Notes: generated from the sequence alone by a model not told the origin. Positions 1-8,953 are shown, counted from the first letter of the stretch. The stretch is 64,000 nucleotides of DNA from Saccharospirillum mangrovi (GCF_003367315.1 NZ_CP031415.1:432001-496000); one strand, 5' to 3'. A program made the numbers and translations.

Positions 1-496
1 CGCTTTGGGTAATGGAAAAACCAAAATAAGCGGTCGGGTCGATGTTGTTTTTCTGCAGATAATTCAGCTTCACCATCAAGCGTTCGCTGATGCACAACGC
101 CGACGAATCAACAAAACCGTGCTCATTAAAGGCACGCAACACGTACTGCGTATTCAATCGGCTGTGCAGCGGCTTGCTGACGAGGCGCTTTTCGCGACCG
201 GCCGACACCGGCGAACCCACCGGCTGAAACACCGAGTTCGGGCCGGGGCGTTCCAGCAATTGATAGTGGCTGGCACCGGCAACGTCGTGCCATTCAAAGC
301 GCAGTTGTTGCGACGACACGAACTGCACGTCCAGTCGCGGCGTTTTTAACGTTGTCGTAGTCTTACCCGAGGTTTGTTGCCACCAGGGCTGACGCTGCGG
401 TTTTTGCGGCGCTTTCAGCACCCGGACTAACGTCATCAACAGCACCAGGAGCACCAGGCTTTTGGCGATGACCAGAAAAAAAGTTTGCGGTTCCAT
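1..496 (-). CDS. Partial anchored protein with FN3-like domain (C-terminus beyond window)
   Basis: An open frame runs leftward from an ATG at 496 to the window edge without a stop, giving about 165 residues. An upstream AGGA stretch could be the ribosome site. Residues 6-27 are hydrophobic (FFLVIAKSLVLLVLLMTLVR) and should be a membrane anchor. Residues 55-140 read as an FN3-like beta-sandwich (LRFEWHDVAGASHYQLLE, then QYVLRAFNEHG). The same pattern (FVFDWSPVPNATHYVLEE) opens the FG-GAP lipoprotein at 58482-60428, so this may be the start of a related surface protein. What follows the FN3 part lies outside the window. Function unknown; the reading frame itself is convincing. Confidence 0.7.
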   Translation of the reverse strand, partial: MEPQTFFLVIAKSLVLLVLLMTLVRVLKAPQKPQRQPWWQQTSGKTTTTLKTPRLDVQFVSSQQLRFEWHDVAGASHYQLLERPGPNSVFQPVGSPVSAGREKRLVSKPLHSRLNTQYVLRAFNEHGFVDSSALCISERLMVKLNYLQKNNIDPTAYFGFSITQS

Positions 497-783
497 GTTT
501 CTATCCTGTGTTATTTAAACGTCCCTGTGACGTTGTTTCGGTTGTCGTTCCTGCGTGGGTTTGAAATCGAACCCTTGGGTCCGAAGTCGCTGGCGCAGTT
601 TGACGAGCTATCGTTTGAATTAGCGTGTGAAAGACGACGCTCGAAGCGGTTTGGATTGTGACGGAGTCTGCAAATTTGATCGGTCGTGACGTTAATTCGG
701 CCTGGAAACGGGGTGGCGGTGTCCACGAGCACCGTTTGAATCGTCTTCGCTAACGATTTCAACAGGGAAACAGGAACCGCCCA

Positions 784-2394
784 GTGAGCCTATCGCTGCA
801 AACACTCGACGAACTGATTCTGTTCAAAGACAACGTCCCTATCCCGTTGCCGTCATCCAAACGGACGCGCGCGTTGCTGGTCTATTTGATGCTGACTGAG
901 CGCATGCACCGGCGCGACTGGCTGTGCGAATTGCTCTGGGCGCAAGCGGATGACCCGCGCGGCGCCCTGCGTTGGTCGCTCAGCCGAATGCGGCCCTTGG
1001 TCAACGACTCTGGTGTGGAACGGCTTTGGGCCGACCGCGAGCGGGTGCATTTAAACGCTCCCGAACTCGACATCGACATCCGCAACCTGGCGACAAAAGT
1101 TGTCGACCCGGATACCTCGGCCCAGGCGTTGAAAGGCATTGACCGTGCACTGCAACGGCCACTGCTCGAAGGCCTGGACTTGCCCGACCAGGAACTGTTC
1201 CAGAATTGGCTGACCGCCGAACGGCGAGACATCGCCCAATTGCGCGGCCAGGTGCTGGCCCGGCTGGCGGTGGATCCGCGGTTGACCACGGTCGAACATC
1301 TGGAATGGTCACGCGAGTGGCTGGCGCTGGAACCGCTGAACCCCAAAGCGGCCACTTGTCTGCTGACACGGCTGGAACAACTGCGCGAACACTGGGAGTT
1401 GGGTTGGCTGTCGGCCGAGCTGAAACAGCGCTTTCACAAGGCGGGTATCGATTGGTCGGCCAAAGAACGCCTGGTATCGGCGGAGCCGGAAGCGTCGTTC
1501 AGTTACCGCACGCCCGAACGCGAACTGCTGGCGCGCCAAACCATTCAGCTGTGCGTGGCGAAAGATGGCGTGCGCCTGGCCTACACCGCCATGGGCTCGG
1601 GCCGACCCATCATCAAAGCCGCCAACTGGCTCAGCCATTTAGAGCACGACTGGAACGCGCCGATCTGGAGCCCCTTATTCAAACGATTGGCGCTGAACCA
1701 TCACTTCATTCGTTATGACGAACGCGGCAACGGCTTGTCGGACTGGCTGGTCAACGACCTGAGTTTCGATGCCTTCGTAACGGACCTCGAAGCCGTAGCC
1801 GACGCCAGCGGCGTTGAGCGATTCGCCCTGCTCGGCATTTCCCAGGGCGCGGCGGTATCAATCGCCTATGCGGTTAAGCACCCGGAACGGGTGTCGCATC
1901 TGGTGTTGTTCGGCGGTTATCCGGCCGGTTGGCGCATCAACGCCAGCGACGCCGTAATCCGCGAACGCGAAGCCATCATGACGCTGACGGAAACCGGCTG
2001 GGGCCAGGACAACCCGGCCTATCGCCAAATCTTCTCCTCAACCTTTATGCCCAGCGCCGACGTCAGCGAACTGGCCTGGTTCAACGAATTCCAGCGCCTG
2101 ACGACTTCACCGGAAAACGCCGTTCGGTTCCTCTCCGCCTTCGGCGACATCGACGTGCGCCACCTCTTGCCGCAAGTCCGGGTGCCAACGCTGGTACTGC
2201 ACTCACTGGGCGACCAACGCATCCCGGTCGGCGTCGGCCGCGACCTAGCCGCCGCCATCCCCGGCGCCCAGTTCCAAGGCATCGACAGCGACGGCCACCT
2301 GCTGCTCGGTCGCGAACCCGCCTCCGAAGCCTTCATCGACGCCGTGCGCCGCTTTATCGCATCCACAGAGCCACCGAACGCCGTAACCCCTTGA
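784..2394 (+). CDS. BTAD-type transcriptional regulator fused to an alpha/beta hydrolase
   Basis: A 536-residue protein with a GTG start and a GGAA stretch upstream. Residues 1-95 resemble the winged-helix DNA-binding part of SARP/BTAD regulators (RTRALLVYLMLTERMHRRDW, then a GALRWSLSRMRPLV helix). Residues 100-235 are a helical BTAD-like region. From about residue 255 the protein is an alpha/beta hydrolase: the family signature YDERGNGLSDW, the nucleophile elbow GISQG with Ser353, Asp477 in GDQRIP, and His505 in DSDGHLLLG. The full catalytic triad is present, so the hydrolase half may be active or may sense a small acyl or ester ligand. Known relatives carry this YDxRGNGLSDW hydrolase beside cyclase or LuxR outputs. 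It stands alone, and its targets cannot be told from the context. Confidence 0.85.
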   Translation: MSLSLQTLDELILFKDNVPIPLPSSKRTRALLVYLMLTERMHRRDWLCELLWAQADDPRGALRWSLSRMRPLVNDSGVERLWADRERVHLNAPELDIDIRNLATKVVDPDTSAQALKGIDRALQRPLLEGLDLPDQELFQNWLTAERRDIAQLRGQVLARLAVDPRLTTVEHLEWSREWLALEPLNPKAATCLLTRLEQLREHWELGWLSAELKQRFHKAGIDWSAKERLVSAEPEASFSYRTPERELLARQTIQLCVAKDGVRLAYTAMGSGRPIIKAANWLSHLEHDWNAPIWSPLFKRLALNHHFIRYDERGNGLSDWLVNDLSFDAFVTDLEAVADASGVERFALLGISQGAAVSIAYAVKHPERVSHLVLFGGYPAGWRINASDAVIREREAIMTLTETGWGQDNPAYRQIFSSTFMPSADVSELAWFNEFQRLTTSPENAVRFLSAFGDIDVRHLLPQVRVPTLVLHSLGDQRIPVGVGRDLAAAIPGAQFQGIDSDGHLLLGREPASEAFIDAVRRFIASTEPPNAVTP

Positions 2395-2407
2395 TATGGC
2401 GGCGAAT

Positions 2408-2436
2408 CTGGACTTGAACGGGTGAATCTGTATACT
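2408..2436 (+). promoter_or_regulatory. Putative stable-RNA promoter for the tRNA-Arg region
   Basis: TATACT at 2431-2436 is a good -10 box and is followed by a GC-rich discriminator (GCGCGCC), as in stringently controlled tRNA promoters. A poor -35 (CTGGAC, 2408-2413) lies 17 bases upstream. It sits before the first, broken copy of the tRNA. Inference from motif only. Confidence 0.4.
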
Positions 2437-2546
2437 GCGCGCCATCTGCAAAGGCGCCGTCAGGTGGCTGTGCGGAAGAAGTTCATCCTCTACTGAACAA
2501 ACCAGAGGATGAAGCTCGAGCAAGACCCGGTTTGTTCAAACGTTAT

Positions 2547-2622
<76 letters not shown>

Positions 2623-2694
2623 CAAAACGCGACAGCGTTTTGGGCCGCGTCAGCGCCGCGCAGCGGGCGTTTCCATGCGAACAGCATGGAAACG
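2623..2694. repeat. Palindrome-rich spacer between the two tRNA copies
   Basis: Two clean inverted repeats lie in this short spacer. One at 2623-2642 has 8-bp arms (CAAAACGC/GCGTTTTG) around GACA. One at 2668-2694 has 11-bp arms (CGTTTCCATGC/GCATGGAAACG) around GAACA. A GC-rich segment separates them. They may be small palindromic elements inserted in the damaged tRNA copy, or RNA hairpins on the tRNA precursor. Confidence 0.6.
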
Positions 2695-2761
2695 AGCCCA
2701 TCCTCTTGCGAACAAACCAGAGGATGAAGCTCGAGCAAGACCCGGTTTGTTCAAACGTTAT

Positions 2762-2838
<77 letters not shown>

Positions 2839-2841
2839 AAT

Positions 2842-2870
2842 TAAAAAGCCCCGCAATGCGGGGCTTTTTA
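2842..2870 (+). terminator. Rho-independent terminator of tRNA-Arg
   Basis: AAAAAGCCCCGC and GCGGGGCTTTTT form a long stem around AAT, ending in a T run immediately after the tRNA CCA. The symmetric A and T runs make it potentially bidirectional. Confidence 0.93.
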
Positions 2871-2921
2871 ATTTGGTTCGTTCGTGCCGGACGAGACGAG
2901 CCCATCTTCTCGACCGCCGTC

Positions 2922-2951
2922 ATCCCGGAACCGCGCAGCGGTATCCGGGAT
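2922..2951. repeat. REP-like imperfect palindrome
   Basis: ATCCCGGA at 2922-2929 pairs with TCCGGGAT at 2944-2951, and inner ACCGC pairs with GCGGT around GCA. It lies alone in the gap between the tRNA terminator and the kelch lipoprotein gene. The shape and sequence resemble dispersed extragenic palindromes of proteobacteria. The rest of 2871-3107 shows only an AT-rich stretch at 2990-3035 that could hold the promoter of the next gene. Confidence 0.55.
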
Positions 2952-3107
2952 CTCCCCTGGGCAACCCGACATTCCAACGAATAACCCCAACAATTTTAAA
3001 AAAACTTTAAATTTCTACGTTTTTTAAAACGATTCCTCAAACGGTCGTCGGTTAGCGTAGTCAGGCTCGGTACTGATACCGCCTAACACCAACCAGAGGG
3101 ATCTGCC

Positions 3108-5516
3108 ATGCATCACCCCAACCGACTGCTGCACCTCGTCACCAGCCTGCTACTCAGCCTCGCGCTCAGTGCCTGCAACCTCGAAACCTTTGAATTCGCC
3201 CAAACCGGCACCGCCCAGCTCGTTACCGGCGAAACCTACACCAACCCGGTGCCGGGCAGCTTTCGCGGCGTCGATTACGCCAGCAGCAACCCCCAGGTCG
3301 CGCAGGTGGATGGCCGCGGGCGCGTCACCGCCGTTGGCCCCGGCCGGGCACGCATCAGCGCGGGGCTGGATGGGCAGTCGATTGCTTACTCGGTTGAAGT
3401 GGTGAACCGTCGGCTGCGGGTCAGCGCCTGGGTGGGGCCGACCGGAGCCGATTGGCAACTCTCAGACGGCACCGAAGGCACCACGCTGCACACCACCAGC
3501 GACGCCGATTGCAACCCAGTTCAAACCGGAAACTGCACCGATGCCGCCAGCCAGTTAATGCTTGGCACCGGCTCAGTGCTGCCGAGCGCGGCACTGACGC
3601 TGAGCCAGCCGGGGTATTTTCGGGTGCAGTATGGCGAACATCAGGCGGCCGGGGCGTTGGCGGCGGATCGGTTTGGGGGGCGGCAGAACCATGCCGTGGC
3701 CGCTTTCCAGGGGCGGTTATGGGTGATGGGGGGAGGCGCGACTGGGAAAGGGCCTTATTACGACATCTGGTCCTCACCCGACGGCACTCACTGGGTGCAG
3801 CACGAATGGAACGAACAGCCGCTATTGGGCGAGCGCATCTATGCCGTGGTGTTCAACGATCAGCTCTGGGTGATCGACCCCAGTGAAGGCACCGTCTGGT
3901 CCACCATCCCCTCGCCCGATCACGACACCGGCTTTGTCTGGCAACGGCAGGGCGATATCGGCTTGGACTACACCCCTCGCAGCTACAGCCAGGTCATCGT
4001 CGCCAACAACGCCGAGGGCGAGCCGCGCATCTGGTTGTTGGGTGGGGGCCTTGGTTCAGCGGCCCGCAACGACGTCTGGACGTTCGACGGTACCCGTTGG
4101 CAAGCGGTGCGAACTGATGGCGCCAGCAACGGCTTTACCGCTCGTGGATATCACCAGGCCGTGGCTTACGATGGCCGGCTTTGGGTGATTGGTGGGTTTG
4201 CTGAGGGCAAGATGAGCAACGATGTCTGGTCGTCCGACGATGGCATTACCTGGCGGCCGGACACCGAGCACGCCGAGTTTGCGGCTCGCTCTGGCCATCG
4301 AGTGATGGCCTACAACGACGGCAGCGGGGAACAACTGTGGCTGGTGGGTGGGCTGTCTTTGCAGGCACCGGATGGCTTAAACGACGTCTGGTCTTCCCGC
4401 GATGGCATTCACTGGACGCAGCGTCAGGTCGATGCTGATTTCTCGCCCAGAGTGAGCCACGCCCTGGCCGTCTTCCAACAGCAGCTTTGGCTGGTCGGGG
4501 GATATGCCCTTAGCAACCTGAACGACGCCTGGTCCACCCAAAACGGCGAAGACTGGCAACAACACACTGCCGAAGCCCCGTTCAGCGGCCGCCAGGGCCA
4601 CCAAGCCGTCGCCTTCGACCATCGGCTTTGGGTGATCGGGGGTAATGAGGGTGGTACTGACTCGACTTCCAACCAAAACGATCTCTGGTCCAGCAGCGAT
4701 GGTCTGCACTGGCAACGCCACCTGCGCCACGCCGCTTTTTCCGGTCGCTGGGGCCATCAAGTGGTGGCGTTCAACCAACGGCTGTGGCTGGTGGGCGGGC
4801 GGGACCGCTTCGGGTACCAAAGCGATGTCTGGTCCAGCGCCGATGGCCTTCACTGGGAACGCCTGCTGACACAAGCCCCGTTCGCCGGTCGGTTCGGCCA
4901 CGCCCTGGTGGTGTTCGACCAACGCCTGTGGGTGATTGGCGGCGAGTCTGCCGATGGCAACCACAACGACGTCTGGTCGTCCCCCAACGGCATCGATTGG
5001 ACCGAAGAAACCAGCGCAGCCAGTTTCACCGCCCGGTGGGGCCATCAGGTGGTGGTGTTCAACGGTCAGCTTTGGCTGATCGGTGGAACAGAAGGCACCA
5101 CTGGAAACGGTAGGAAGAACGACATCTGGTTCTCCAGCGACGGCCGCCATTGGCAACTGCGTATGGATGAAGCCGAGTTTGCACCGCGTTCGGGCCATCA
5201 GGTGGTGGTGACTCAGGAGGCTGGGAGTGAACGGCTTTGGTTGGTGGGTGGTGGTGATGGGGATGCAATTCGCAGCGAAAACGACATCTGGACTTCCCGC
5301 GATGGCGTGCACTGGCTCTGGCGCAGCGAACCCTATGAAGATGGCTCACGTTTCTCAGGCCGCACTGGCCACCAGGCCTTGGTCTTCAACCAGCATTTCT
5401 GGGTGATTGGCGGGTTAGATGTAACAAAAAACCCCAAACACGACATCTGGCGTTCAGCCGATGGTTTGGACTGGCAGAAGGGGTTGCAGGTGGCGGTTGA
5501 GTTTGAGGGGCCTTGA
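3108..5516 (+). CDS. Large lipoprotein with BIG2-like domain and about 12 kelch-like repeats
   Basis: An 802-residue protein with a lipoprotein signal (LLLSLALSAC, Cys23), so it is probably anchored in the outer membrane or surface-exposed. Residues 30-105 fit a bacterial Ig-like BIG2 domain (YASSNPQVAQVDGRGRVTAV). From about residue 180 to the end a unit of some 50-55 residues repeats about 12 times. Each unit has a GHQ.V.F...LWVIGG strand pair and a NDVWSS.DG.HW turn. This is a kelch/galactose-oxidase-like beta-propeller pattern, and 12 units suggests two propellers in tandem. An AGAGGGATCTGCC ribosome site precedes the ATG. The gene stands alone and ends in its own terminator. Such proteins usually bind ligands or partners; no catalytic residues are recognisable. 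Confidence 0.88.
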   Translation: MHHPNRLLHLVTSLLLSLALSACNLETFEFAQTGTAQLVTGETYTNPVPGSFRGVDYASSNPQVAQVDGRGRVTAVGPGRARISAGLDGQSIAYSVEVVNRRLRVSAWVGPTGADWQLSDGTEGTTLHTTSDADCNPVQTGNCTDAASQLMLGTGSVLPSAALTLSQPGYFRVQYGEHQAAGALAADRFGGRQNHAVAAFQGRLWVMGGGATGKGPYYDIWSSPDGTHWVQHEWNEQPLLGERIYAVVFNDQLWVIDPSEGTVWSTIPSPDHDTGFVWQRQGDIGLDYTPRSYSQVIVANNAEGEPRIWLLGGGLGSAARNDVWTFDGTRWQAVRTDGASNGFTARGYHQAVAYDGRLWVIGGFAEGKMSNDVWSSDDGITWRPDTEHAEFAARSGHRVMAYNDGSGEQLWLVGGLSLQAPDGLNDVWSSRDGIHWTQRQVDADFSPRVSHALAVFQQQLWLVGGYALSNLNDAWSTQNGEDWQQHTAEAPFSGRQGHQAVAFDHRLWVIGGNEGGTDSTSNQNDLWSSSDGLHWQRHLRHAAFSGRWGHQVVAFNQRLWLVGGRDRFGYQSDVWSSADGLHWERLLTQAPFAGRFGHALVVFDQRLWVIGGESADGNHNDVWSSPNGIDWTEETSAASFTARWGHQVVVFNGQLWLIGGTEGTTGNGRKNDIWFSSDGRHWQLRMDEAEFAPRSGHQVVVTQEAGSERLWLVGGGDGDAIRSENDIWTSRDGVHWLWRSEPYEDGSRFSGRTGHQALVFNQHFWVIGGLDVTKNPKHDIWRSADGLDWQKGLQVAVEFEGP

Positions 5517-5528
5517 GGGTTGTGGTTT

Positions 5529-5552
5529 AAAAGGGCCGTCAGGCCCTTTTTT
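5529..5552 (+). terminator. Terminator of the kelch lipoprotein gene
   Basis: AAAAGGGCC and GGCCCTTTT pair around GTCA and are followed by more T, 12 bases after the stop codon. Confidence 0.9.
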
Positions 5553-5578
5553 AGGGGCATCGCTTAGGCCATCCGCAA

Positions 5579-5611
5579 TAAAAAAAGCCAACGGCTGGGT
5601 AGCATTGGCTT
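5579..5611 (-). terminator. Probable terminator for the minus-strand acetyltransferase/pirin genes
   Basis: Read on the minus strand, AAGCCAA and TTGGCTT pair around a 13-base loop and are followed by seven T. It lies about 65 bases past the stop codon at 5677. Confidence 0.65.
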
Positions 5612-5676
5612 AATCAGAACCGTCAACGGATTTTAGGGCGGGCTCGTTTGTCCCGAGTCGAATGCGCCCCTTTTCT

Positions 5677-5976
5677 TCAATCCTTCGCCACAACATCCTG
5701 CCATTCCGCATGCCGTTTAATCTGCGCATTCGCAAACGGACACAGCGGAATAATCGACACCCCTTCGCGACGGGCGTCTTCGACTGCTTGTTGCACCAGT
5801 CGCACGCCGACCTTTTGGCCCCGCAGCGCGTCGGGCACTTCGGTGTGGTCGATGATGATCATGCTGTCGCTGACCCGGCTGTAGGTCATCTCGGCTTCAA
5901 CGCCATCCACGACGACAAAATACCGCCCCTTGGTTTCGCCCACTTCGCGTTGGATCGGTTCGTTGCCTGTTCCCAT
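5677..5976 (-). CDS. Small GNAT-fold N-acetyltransferase (YjdJ/COG2388 type)
   Basis: About 99 residues. The ATG at 5976 is preferred over 5991 because GGAGGT lies just upstream of it, inside the longer frame. The core matches the short GNAT family: EMTYSRVSDSMIIIDHTEVP, then the acetyl-CoA pyrophosphate loop region LRGQKVGVRLVQQAVEDAR, then IIPLCPFANAQIKRH with the conserved C-P-F and a closing W. Members are minimal acetyltransferases of unknown substrate. A second member of the family lies at 61486-61737. It is 30 bases downstream of the pirin gene on the same strand and probably shares its transcript. Confidence 0.87.
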   Translation of the reverse strand: MGTGNEPIQREVGETKGRYFVVVDGVEAEMTYSRVSDSMIIIDHTEVPDALRGQKVGVRLVQQAVEDARREGVSIIPLCPFANAQIKRHAEWQDVVAKD

Positions 5977-6006
5977 CTTCGTTACCTCCATCAGTGGTTT
6001 GGCCCG

Positions 6007-6942
6007 TTATTCCGGCAAGGGAATGTATTCGTCACGGTCATTAATCGGCAGGTCGAACCGGCTTCGGCCCCAGTTCGCCGCTTTCCAATCGACCTTGGCT
6101 TGTTCGATGCGTTCTTGCGAGGTGGCGACAAAGTTCCACCAGATGTAATACGGGCCGGGCATGGTCGCGCCACCCAGAATCATGATGTGAGCACCGGCAT
6201 CGCCTGCGGCGACGGTAATTGGATCGCCCGGGCGGAATACCATCATCTGGCCGTCGGTGTATTCCTGGCCGGCTACGGAAATTGAGCCTTCGACGATGTA
6301 GAGGCCGCGGTCTTCGTGGTTGTCGGGCATTGGCAGGCGGCTACCGGGGGTGAGTCTGACGTCGGCGTAGAAGGTTTCCGACAGCATTCTCGCCGGGGCC
6401 GATTCGCCGTAGGCGTCGCCCAAAATCAACCGCAGCGTGACGCCACTGTCTTCGATGATGGGCAGCGTGTCTTTGCCGAAATGCTCAAAGCTGGGCGCCA
6501 CGTCTTCGTATTTTTCCGGCAATGCCAGCCAGGTTTGAATGCCGAACAGACTGTTCGGGCCGCTGCGGGCGGTCGCGCTGGTGCGTTCAGAGTGCGTAAC
6601 GCCGCGCCCGGCCACCATCCAGTTCAGCTCGCCAGGGTGAATGATCTGGTCGGCGCCGGTGCTGTCGCGGTGGTGAAAATCGCCACGGAACAGATACGTG
6701 ACGGTACCCAGGCCAATGTGCGGGTGCGGCCGAACATCCACGCCCTGGCCGGTCAGAAATTCCGCTGGCCCGGCCTGGTCGAAGAAAATAAACGGCCCGA
6801 CCATCTGTCGTTTCGGCGCTGGCAGCGCACGGCGCACCTGAAAATCGCCCAGGTCGCGGGCGCGGGGAATGATCAGGGTTTCGATGGCGTCGGCGCCAAC
6901 ATCGTCGGGCCAGCCGGGTGTTAATAACGGGTTCCAGCTCAT
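6007..6942 (-). CDS. Pirin family protein
   Basis: About 311 residues of the bicupin pirin family. The ATG at 6942 has GAGG nine bases upstream; a GTG at 6948 is possible but less well placed. Typical motifs are RPHPHIGLGTVTYLF with the iron-binding histidines, HRDSTG, the conserved block WMVAGRGVTHSERT completing the metal site, and the C-terminal cupin ending PYYIWWNFVATS. Pirins bind iron or another metal; some are quercetin dioxygenases and others redox-linked regulators. A LysR gene lies directly upstream on the same strand, a common partner of pirin genes. Confidence 0.93.
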   Translation of the reverse strand: MSWNPLLTPGWPDDVGADAIETLIIPRARDLGDFQVRRALPAPKRQMVGPFIFFDQAGPAEFLTGQGVDVRPHPHIGLGTVTYLFRGDFHHRDSTGADQIIHPGELNWMVAGRGVTHSERTSATARSGPNSLFGIQTWLALPEKYEDVAPSFEHFGKDTLPIIEDSGVTLRLILGDAYGESAPARMLSETFYADVRLTPGSRLPMPDNHEDRGLYIVEGSISVAGQEYTDGQMMVFRPGDPITVAAGDAGAHIMILGGATMPGPYYIWWNFVATSQERIEQAKVDWKAANWGRSRFDLPINDRDEYIPLPE

Positions 6943-7090
6943 CGGCACATCCTCTGCGTCTGGGAATGGCAGCGTCCACAGGCGAACCGAAAAGGGCAGG
7001 CGCTCGGACCATGATTTGCCATCATGGAACGCGACTTGTGCAGCGGCTAGTCCCGAAATTCGCTTAACGGTGTCGCGTTAACTGGAACGC

Positions 7091-7984
7091 TCAGACGTCG
7101 CGGCCCCAAAGTTCGGGGTTGTTGTTGAAGTGCTCGATCAGCAGATCGGTGAGTACGCGCACCTTGCGCGGCGAATGCTGGCCGGGTGGGCGCACCACAT
7201 AAGCGCCGCCCGAACGCACTGTAAACTGCGTCAACACCGGCACCAGCGCGCCGGTCATTATTTGTTCGTGAGTCAGGCAATCGGGCAGGTTGGCAATGCC
7301 CAAGCCAGCGGCCGCGGCAGCAGTAAGAGCAACGCCATTGTCGGCTTTGAAGCGCCCTTGCGGCTGCACCGTAATCAGCTTATCGCCATCCAGTAAGTGC
7401 CAGCTTTCGGTGCCTTGCAGCAAGGTTTCGTGCTGGGCAATGTCGGCCAGTGTTTCGGGCACGCCGTGCGTTTTGATATAGGCCGGGCTCGCTACCAACT
7501 GAGCGGTGATCGGCCCGATGCGTCGTGCAATTAAATCAGAATCCGGCAGGTGACCGACGCGAATGGCGCAGTCGAAACCCTCGGCAATCAGATCGACAAA
7601 ACGATCGCTGTAAGACGCCTGCACCTGTAACTGCGGGTGCTGATGCGCCAGCTCTGCCAACACCGGCGCAAAATGCGTCGGACCAAAGGACAACGGCATG
7701 GCGATTCGCAGCCGGCCGCGCAACTCGCCCGTGGGCGAAATGGTGTCTTTCGCCATTTCCAGCTCAACGCCAATGCGCGCTGCGTATTCGCGAAACGTCA
7801 CACCCGCGTCACTCAAAGCCGCACCGCGCTTGGTCCGCACCAGCAACTGCACACCCAATTCCGCTTCGAGCTTAAACAGCCGCCGACTGACAATCGATTT
7901 CGACACTCCAAGCCGCCGCGCAGCCGCCGAAATGCCACCGGCATCGGCCACTTCAACAAAGGTTTGGAGGTCTTCTATGTCCAC
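7091..7984 (-). CDS. LysR-family transcriptional regulator
   Basis: A 297-residue protein starting at GTG. The helix-turn-helix lies at residues 1-60 (LQTFVEVADAGGISAAARRL, VSKSIVSRRLFKLE). The effector-binding domain starts near residue 90 (GRLRIAMPLSFGPTHFAPVL) and contains DLIAEGFDCAIRVG, typical of the CrgA/DsdC-like group that responds to small aromatics or quinones. The gene precedes pirin on the same strand with a gap of about 150 bases and may control it. The effector cannot be deduced. Confidence 0.92.
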   Translation of the reverse strand: MDIEDLQTFVEVADAGGISAAARRLGVSKSIVSRRLFKLEAELGVQLLVRTKRGAALSDAGVTFREYAARIGVELEMAKDTISPTGELRGRLRIAMPLSFGPTHFAPVLAELAHQHPQLQVQASYSDRFVDLIAEGFDCAIRVGHLPDSDLIARRIGPITAQLVASPAYIKTHGVPETLADIAQHETLLQGTESWHLLDGDKLITVQPQGRFKADNGVALTAAAAAGLGIANLPDCLTHEQIMTGALVPVLTQFTVRSGGAYVVRPPGQHSPRKVRVLTDLLIEHFNNNPELWGRDV

Positions 7985-8077
7985 TGGGGTGTTCCGGTTG
8001 GTGGGGCGATAAGCGCTTTTGGTAATGACAATCGTACCTTAAAGAAAGCGCGGCAAAGATTTTTGTCCAATGCGGCG

Positions 8078-8953
8078 TTACCCAACCCCCACCACATCCA
8101 CCTCAACTCTCAACTCATGCGCCCCACCCCCATTCATCACACCTTTCAACGGGGTGACATCGCCATAGTCGCGTCCCCAACCCAAGGTCAAATACCGTTC
8201 ATCCGGCAAGCTGCCGTTGGTGGGGTCGATGTCGAGCCAGCCCCAGCCGGGGAGGAAGACGCTGAGCCAGGCGTGGCTGGCGTCGGCGCCGACGAGTTTT
8301 TCCTGGCCCGGTGGCGGCAGGGTTTCGAGGTAGCCGCTGACGTAGCGGGCGGAGAGTCCGATCGAGCGCAGCGCGCCTATCGCTAGGTGAGCGAAGTCCT
8401 GGCAGACGCCTTTGCGTTGTTGCAATACGTCGGCGACGGGCGTGGCGAGGGTGCTGAAACCGGGGTCGTATTGGAAGGTTTTGTAGATGTGTTGGTTCAG
8501 TGCGAGCACGGCGTCGAGCAGTTTGTTGTGGCCACTGAGGGTGTCCATGGCGAATTCTTTTAGCGCGTTGCTGTGTTGCACAAAGGGCGAGTCGAGTTTG
8601 AACAAGCGGGCGTCGAGGCAGTCCGGGTCGCGGCCGTTCAGTTGGGCGATGGCGGTGGGCCAGTCTAAGTCGGTGACGGCGCCGGTGGGTTGTGGTCGCG
8701 CGCTGGTGGTGACTTTGGAATTGGCGGTTACTTCCAGGCTGTTGTGAATGTCCTGAATGGAAAAATAGACGACGCGATTGCCAAAAAAATCGCGCCGTTC
8801 GTGTTGGCGTTGTGCTTGCGGCGAAATGGTCAAGCGCGATTGGGTGCAGTGTTGCCAGTCCAGATTGCGCGGCAATAAACGCGCTTCGTTGTGGCTCAAA
8901 CTGGCTGAGCTGCTGTATTGATATCGGGTGGTGTGTCGCAGCTGATAAATCAT
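8078..8953 (-). CDS. Transglutaminase-like cysteine peptidase family protein
   Basis: A 291-residue protein. Residues 1-80 form the N-terminal beta domain found in bacterial transglutaminase-like proteins (YQLRHTTRYQYSSSASLSHN). The catalytic triad is visible: Cys184 in KGVCQDFAH, His in ASHAWLSVFLP and Asp in DIDPTNG. The family holds peptidases and amide-bond enzymes. Its ATG overlaps the TGA of the upstream ATP-grasp/alpha-E gene (ATGA), so the two are translationally coupled. This pairing is the standard context of the family and suggests action on a peptide made by the ATP-grasp partner. No signal peptide; cytoplasmic. Confidence 0.92.
   Translation of the reverse strand: MIYQLRHTTRYQYSSSASLSHNEARLLPRNLDWQHCTQSRLTISPQAQRQHERRDFFGNRVVYFSIQDIHNSLEVTANSKVTTSARPQPTGAVTDLDWPTAIAQLNGRDPDCLDARLFKLDSPFVQHSNALKEFAMDTLSGHNKLLDAVLALNQHIYKTFQYDPGFSTLATPVADVLQQRKGVCQDFAHLAIGALRSIGLSARYVSGYLETLPPPGQEKLVGADASHAWLSVFLPGWGWLDIDPTNGSLPDERYLTLGWGRDYGDVTPLKGVMNGGGAHELRVEVDVVGVG

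Noticed and set aside
511-762. 83-codon minus-strand frame between the first two genes
   Set aside because: Arg/Asn-rich, no ribosome site, no family; it lies in the likely promoter gap of the 784 gene.
4377-5312. 311-codon minus-strand frame with repeated HHLMA phrases
   Set aside because: Antisense reflection of the kelch-like repeats of 3108-5516.
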